Source: an uncultured Chlorobiota bacterium (GTDB taxonomy: Bacteria; Bacteroidota; Bacteroidia; Bacteroidales; JAADGE01). From it: a DNA stretch of 9,192 nt. The notes under the pieces are model-generated. The model had not been told where the DNA came from. It saw only the letters and a program-made list of their open reading frames with translations, and searched no databases. Position numbers and translations under genes: made by a program. Location of the stretch: NCBI GenBank assembly GCA_947311265.1, contig CAMZKQ010000149.1, positions 1 to 9,192 of the forward strand, in the 5' to 3' direction. Below are positions 7,259 through 9,192 of this stretch, piece after piece. The number at the start of each line of letters is the position of its first letter. Position 1 is the stretch's first letter.

Positions 7259-7266
7259 CAAAGCTA
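7259..7266 (-). promoter_or_regulatory. Candidate -7 promoter element for the acyltransferase gene
   Basis: The minus strand reads TAGCTTTG, matching TAnnTTTG, in the 69-bp gap after rnz. A start near 7251 would leave a leader of about 30 bases before the ATG at 7221. The plus-strand heptamer AAAGCTA occurs twice, 10 bp apart (7250-7256 and 7260-7266), so part of the match is duplicated. No -33 box is apparent. Confidence 0.3.
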
Positions 7267-7290
7267 ATAAATATTTTATGATTTTGAACT

Positions 7291-8202
7291 TTAATTTTTT
7301 ATTGTAAAAGTATCATTATCATTTACAAAAGTAGCATTTTTAAATATTTTTTGTGCTTCTTTTTCGTGTAATTTTACATCATTATAACGGGCAGATAAAT
7401 GCCCCATGAGTAATTTTTTTGCATTGGTTAGTTGTGCAAAATTGGCTGCATCTTCGGCGGTTGAATGCCCTGTTTTTTTTGCCATTTTGGATTTTGAGGC
7501 ATCAAAAGTAGCTTCGTGGTAAAGTAAATCTACCTGTTGTAGTAGGGGGGCATATTTATCCGAGTATTTGGTGTCCGACAGGTAGGCATAGGAGCGAGGG
7601 CGTTTTGGGGGGATTACAAGTTGCTCATTTTTAATTAGTTCTCCGCTCTCTAGTGTTAGTCCTGAACCGTTTTTTATGGCTATAATTTCTGTAATGGATA
7701 AGTTATATTCTAGGATTTTTTCTTTCTTGATATTGGGTAATTTTTCTTTTTCTTTAAATAGGAAACCGCAAGTTTGCGTTCTGTGTTTCAGTGGGAAGCT
7801 ATATACTTCTAAGTGTTTTAAATCTAGAATTTTATTTTCTTTATCGTATTCAAGTGCATGATACTCTATTTTAAATGGGGGAACTTCGCTACCCAATACG
7901 GTATTTATTATGTTTTCGAGTTTGGGGTGGGCAAAAAGGTGTAATGGTTTTGTGCGTCCGAGCAGGGCAAATGTTGAGATTAAGCCAAAGATCCCATAAA
8001 AATGGTCGCCGTGGAGGTGGCTGATAAAAATGTAATCTAGCTTTGAAAATCTAATTTTATTGCGTCGTAATTGCACTTGGGTAGCCTCTCCACAATCGAC
8101 CAAAAAAAAACGCTCATGAACATTTAGTACATGAGCTGAGGTGTATCTTTTTGTGGTTGGCAATGCCGAGCTAGTGCCTAAAATTGTGAGTTTGAATGAC
8201 AT
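7291..8202 (-). CDS. rnz: Ribonuclease Z (tRNA 3' processing endonuclease)
   Basis: A cytoplasmic zinc-dependent endonuclease of the metallo-beta-lactamase fold that removes 3' trailers from tRNA precursors. The 303-aa protein has the full short-form RNase Z signature: the N-terminal LGTSSALPTTKR (8-19), the zinc motif HLHGDH (62-67) preceded by FIS, His140 in PLKHR, AYLSDT with Asp210, HEATF (229-233), GHSTAEDAA with His246, and the final GHLSARY with His268. It is the normal length of bacterial RNase Z, and all zinc ligands are visible, so it should be active. The start is supported by the usual MSFKLTILG opening. It follows the STAS gene by 16 bp and is probably co-transcribed with it. No Shine-Dalgarno sequence is evident, as is usual in Bacteroidota. 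Confidence 0.95.
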   Translation of the reverse strand: MSFKLTILGTSSALPTTKRYTSAHVLNVHERFFLVDCGEATQVQLRRNKIRFSKLDYIFISHLHGDHFYGIFGLISTFALLGRTKPLHLFAHPKLENIINTVLGSEVPPFKIEYHALEYDKENKILDLKHLEVYSFPLKHRTQTCGFLFKEKEKLPNIKKEKILEYNLSITEIIAIKNGSGLTLESGELIKNEQLVIPPKRPRSYAYLSDTKYSDKYAPLLQQVDLLYHEATFDASKSKMAKKTGHSTAEDAANFAQLTNAKKLLMGHLSARYNDVKLHEKEAQKIFKNATFVNDNDTFTIKN

Positions 8203-8218
8203 TTAGGCGGGTGTTACA

Positions 8219-8572
8219 CTAAGCATTTTGGGCAATAATGCCAACCGCTTGGTCTAGTTTGTCGGTAATACTGAGTACAGTATCTAGCTGGGAAATTGAA
8301 ACTAGGCGTTCTACTGCTGGCTGTAATCCAGTAAGAACAAATTTTCCTTTTGCATTTTTGCAAAGCCTGTTGGCAACTAATATTGCACTAAGCCCCGAGG
8401 AGTCGCAATAGCTTGTTTTGCTAAGGTCAATAATCATGTTTTTTTCGCCATTTCCTGCAATAAGCACCAATTCTGATTTTACAGATGGGGCTATATTGGT
8501 ATCTAATTTTTCGGATAAGATGCTTATTAAAGTGTAGCTTTCGTTTTTAACTACTTCAAATTTCGATTTCAT
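8219..8572 (-). CDS. STAS-domain protein (anti-sigma factor antagonist-like)
   Basis: A single-domain 117-aa protein of the SpoIIAA/RsbV type. Such proteins bind partner anti-sigma or switch kinases, and phosphorylation of one serine controls the binding. The STAS fold covers about 4-112. A strand NMIIDLSKTSYCD (45-57) leads into DSSGLSAI (57-64), where Ser58 or Ser59 matches the phosphorylatable serine of SpoIIAA. The segment GKFVLTGLQPAVERLV and the hydrophobic strand LDTVLSI complete the fold. No sigma factor, RsbW-type kinase or phosphatase gene is nearby, so the partner is unknown. Its position immediately upstream of rnz suggests co-transcription, and a terminator separates it from rpsA. 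I found no TAnnTTTG element in the roughly 36 very AT-rich bases between terminator and start codon, so its promoter is unidentified. Confidence 0.88.
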   Translation of the reverse strand: MKSKFEVVKNESYTLISILSEKLDTNIAPSVKSELVLIAGNGEKNMIIDLSKTSYCDSSGLSAILVANRLCKNAKGKFVLTGLQPAVERLVSISQLDTVLSITDKLDQAVGIIAQNA

Positions 8573-8608
8573 AATTGAATTAATAATTATTATTAATTTG
8601 CAAGTTAT

Positions 8609-8647
8609 AAAAAAGGGCTAAAATTTCAAAATTTCAGCCCTTTTTTT
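8609..8647 (-). terminator. Intrinsic terminator after rpsA, probably bidirectional
   Basis: A hairpin at 8615-8640 has a GGGCT/AGCCC base, one mismatch, then five A-T pairs closing a four-base loop. It is flanked by A6 on the left and T7 on the right in the plus strand, so it has a U tract in either direction. It sits about 24 bp after the rpsA stop codon, exactly where the rpsA transcript should end, and separates rpsA from the STAS-rnz pair. Confidence 0.9.
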
Positions 8648-8670
8648 ATGTAAATAAAAATTAGGCGGGC

Positions 8671-9192
8671 TTATTTGTCCTCTTTTTCTAACTTTTCTTT
8701 TAAATCTGCAAGACCTGCAATATCACCAAGAGTTGTTTTTTCTACTTTAATGTTGATATTTGAGTTGCCTCCGCCTTTATTGGAAGATGCTTTTTTAGAA
8801 CTGTTGCCTTTTTTAGGGTCTTCTTTGTAAGTCCGTAAGTGCGATACCATAATTTTCTTGCCTTCTTTCGAGAAGTCAATAACACGAAAATTTGCTTTTT
8901 CGTCAGCTTCCATTCCTGTGCCGTCTTCTTTTTTAAGGTGTTTTTGAGTACTGATACCCTCAACGCCGTAAGGAAGAGAAATTATAGATACTTTTTCGCC
9001 AATGCTAAGCACTGTGCCTTCATGCTCTGAGCCTACGCTGAAAAGCGTTTCGAATACGTCCCAAGGGTTCTCTTCTAGCTGCTTGTGTCCTAGGCTTAGT
9101 CGTCGGTTGTCTTTATCAATTTCAAGAACCACTACTTCCATATCTGCACCAATTGAAGTAAATTCTGCTGGGTGCTTAATTTTTTTTGTCCA
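8671..9192 (-). CDS. rpsA: 30S ribosomal protein S1, C-terminal part (5' end off window)
   Basis: S1 binds mRNA at the small ribosomal subunit during initiation. The open frame extends unbroken to base 9192, starting WTKKIKHPAEF, so the Met codon at 9141 is internal, not the start. The visible 173 residues hold the end of one S1 repeat (VVVLEIDKDNRRLSLGHK and LEENPWDVF) and one complete S1 repeat (VGSEHEGTVLSIGEKVSII through the IMVSHLRTY strand). They end in a Ser/Lys/Gly/Asn-rich linker and a short acidic helix, LGDIAGLADLKEKLEKEDK. This ending resembles Bacteroidota S1 proteins. The number of upstream repeats cannot be seen. An intrinsic terminator follows directly. Confidence 0.93.
   Translation of the reverse strand, partial: WTKKIKHPAEFTSIGADMEVVVLEIDKDNRRLSLGHKQLEENPWDVFETLFSVGSEHEGTVLSIGEKVSIISLPYGVEGISTQKHLKKEDGTGMEADEKANFRVIDFSKEGKKIMVSHLRTYKEDPKKGNSSKKASSNKGGGNSNINIKVEKTTLGDIAGLADLKEKLEKEDK

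Noticed and set aside
1..9192. A novel defence, mobile or biosynthetic system
   Set aside because: All seven full or partial minus-strand genes outside the edge effects fall in recognisable housekeeping or envelope families. There is no transposase, integrase, toxin-antitoxin pair, repeat array or strand switch to suggest an island.

Overview
The window looks like a chromosomal segment of an AT-rich Bacteroidota (Bacteroidetes) bacterium. The evidence is the sequence style of ribosomal protein S1, the Wzc-type kinase and the acyltransferase, the weak or absent Shine-Dalgarno sequences, and three exact matches to the Bacteroidota -7 promoter element TAnnTTTG in intergenic DNA. The menaquinone gene mqnC belongs to the futalosine pathway, which fits Cytophaga-like or related lineages better than Bacteroides. 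That last placement is inference.

Every recognisable gene lies on the minus strand, so transcription runs from high to low coordinates. In that order: (1) the 3' end of rpsA (S1, cut by the window edge), closed by a strong, probably bidirectional intrinsic terminator at about 8609-8647; (2) a small STAS-domain protein and, 16 bp later, ribonuclease Z (rnz); (3) a PlsC-like membrane acyltransferase, 69 bp further on, with its own candidate promoter; (4) mqnC, with a candidate promoter in a 95 bp gap; (5) 38 bp after mqnC, a polysaccharide export lipoprotein (Wza/OPX type) and, 4 bp later, a Wzc-type tyrosine autokinase/chain-length regulator; (6) after a 253 bp gap, a Cys/Met-metabolism PLP enzyme that is cut by the window edge and broken by one frameshift.

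The functional themes are translation and RNA processing (rpsA, rnz), envelope lipid (acyltransferase), respiratory quinone (mqnC), exopolysaccharide export (the wza-wzc pair) and sulfur amino acid metabolism. Only wza-wzc forms an obvious functional unit: the outer-membrane export protein and its inner-membrane co-polymerase/kinase. The kinase ends in a Gly-Tyr tail encoded by a 12-bp tandem repeat.

The most useful observations are the single-base frameshift in the PLP enzyme (a T5 run where the protein requires T6), the in-frame minisatellite behind the kinase's phosphorylation tail, and the tight placement of wza-wzc behind mqnC. I saw no mobile element, CRISPR array, tRNA or rRNA, and no convincing new defence or biosynthetic system. 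Most of the window is ordinary core-genome DNA.
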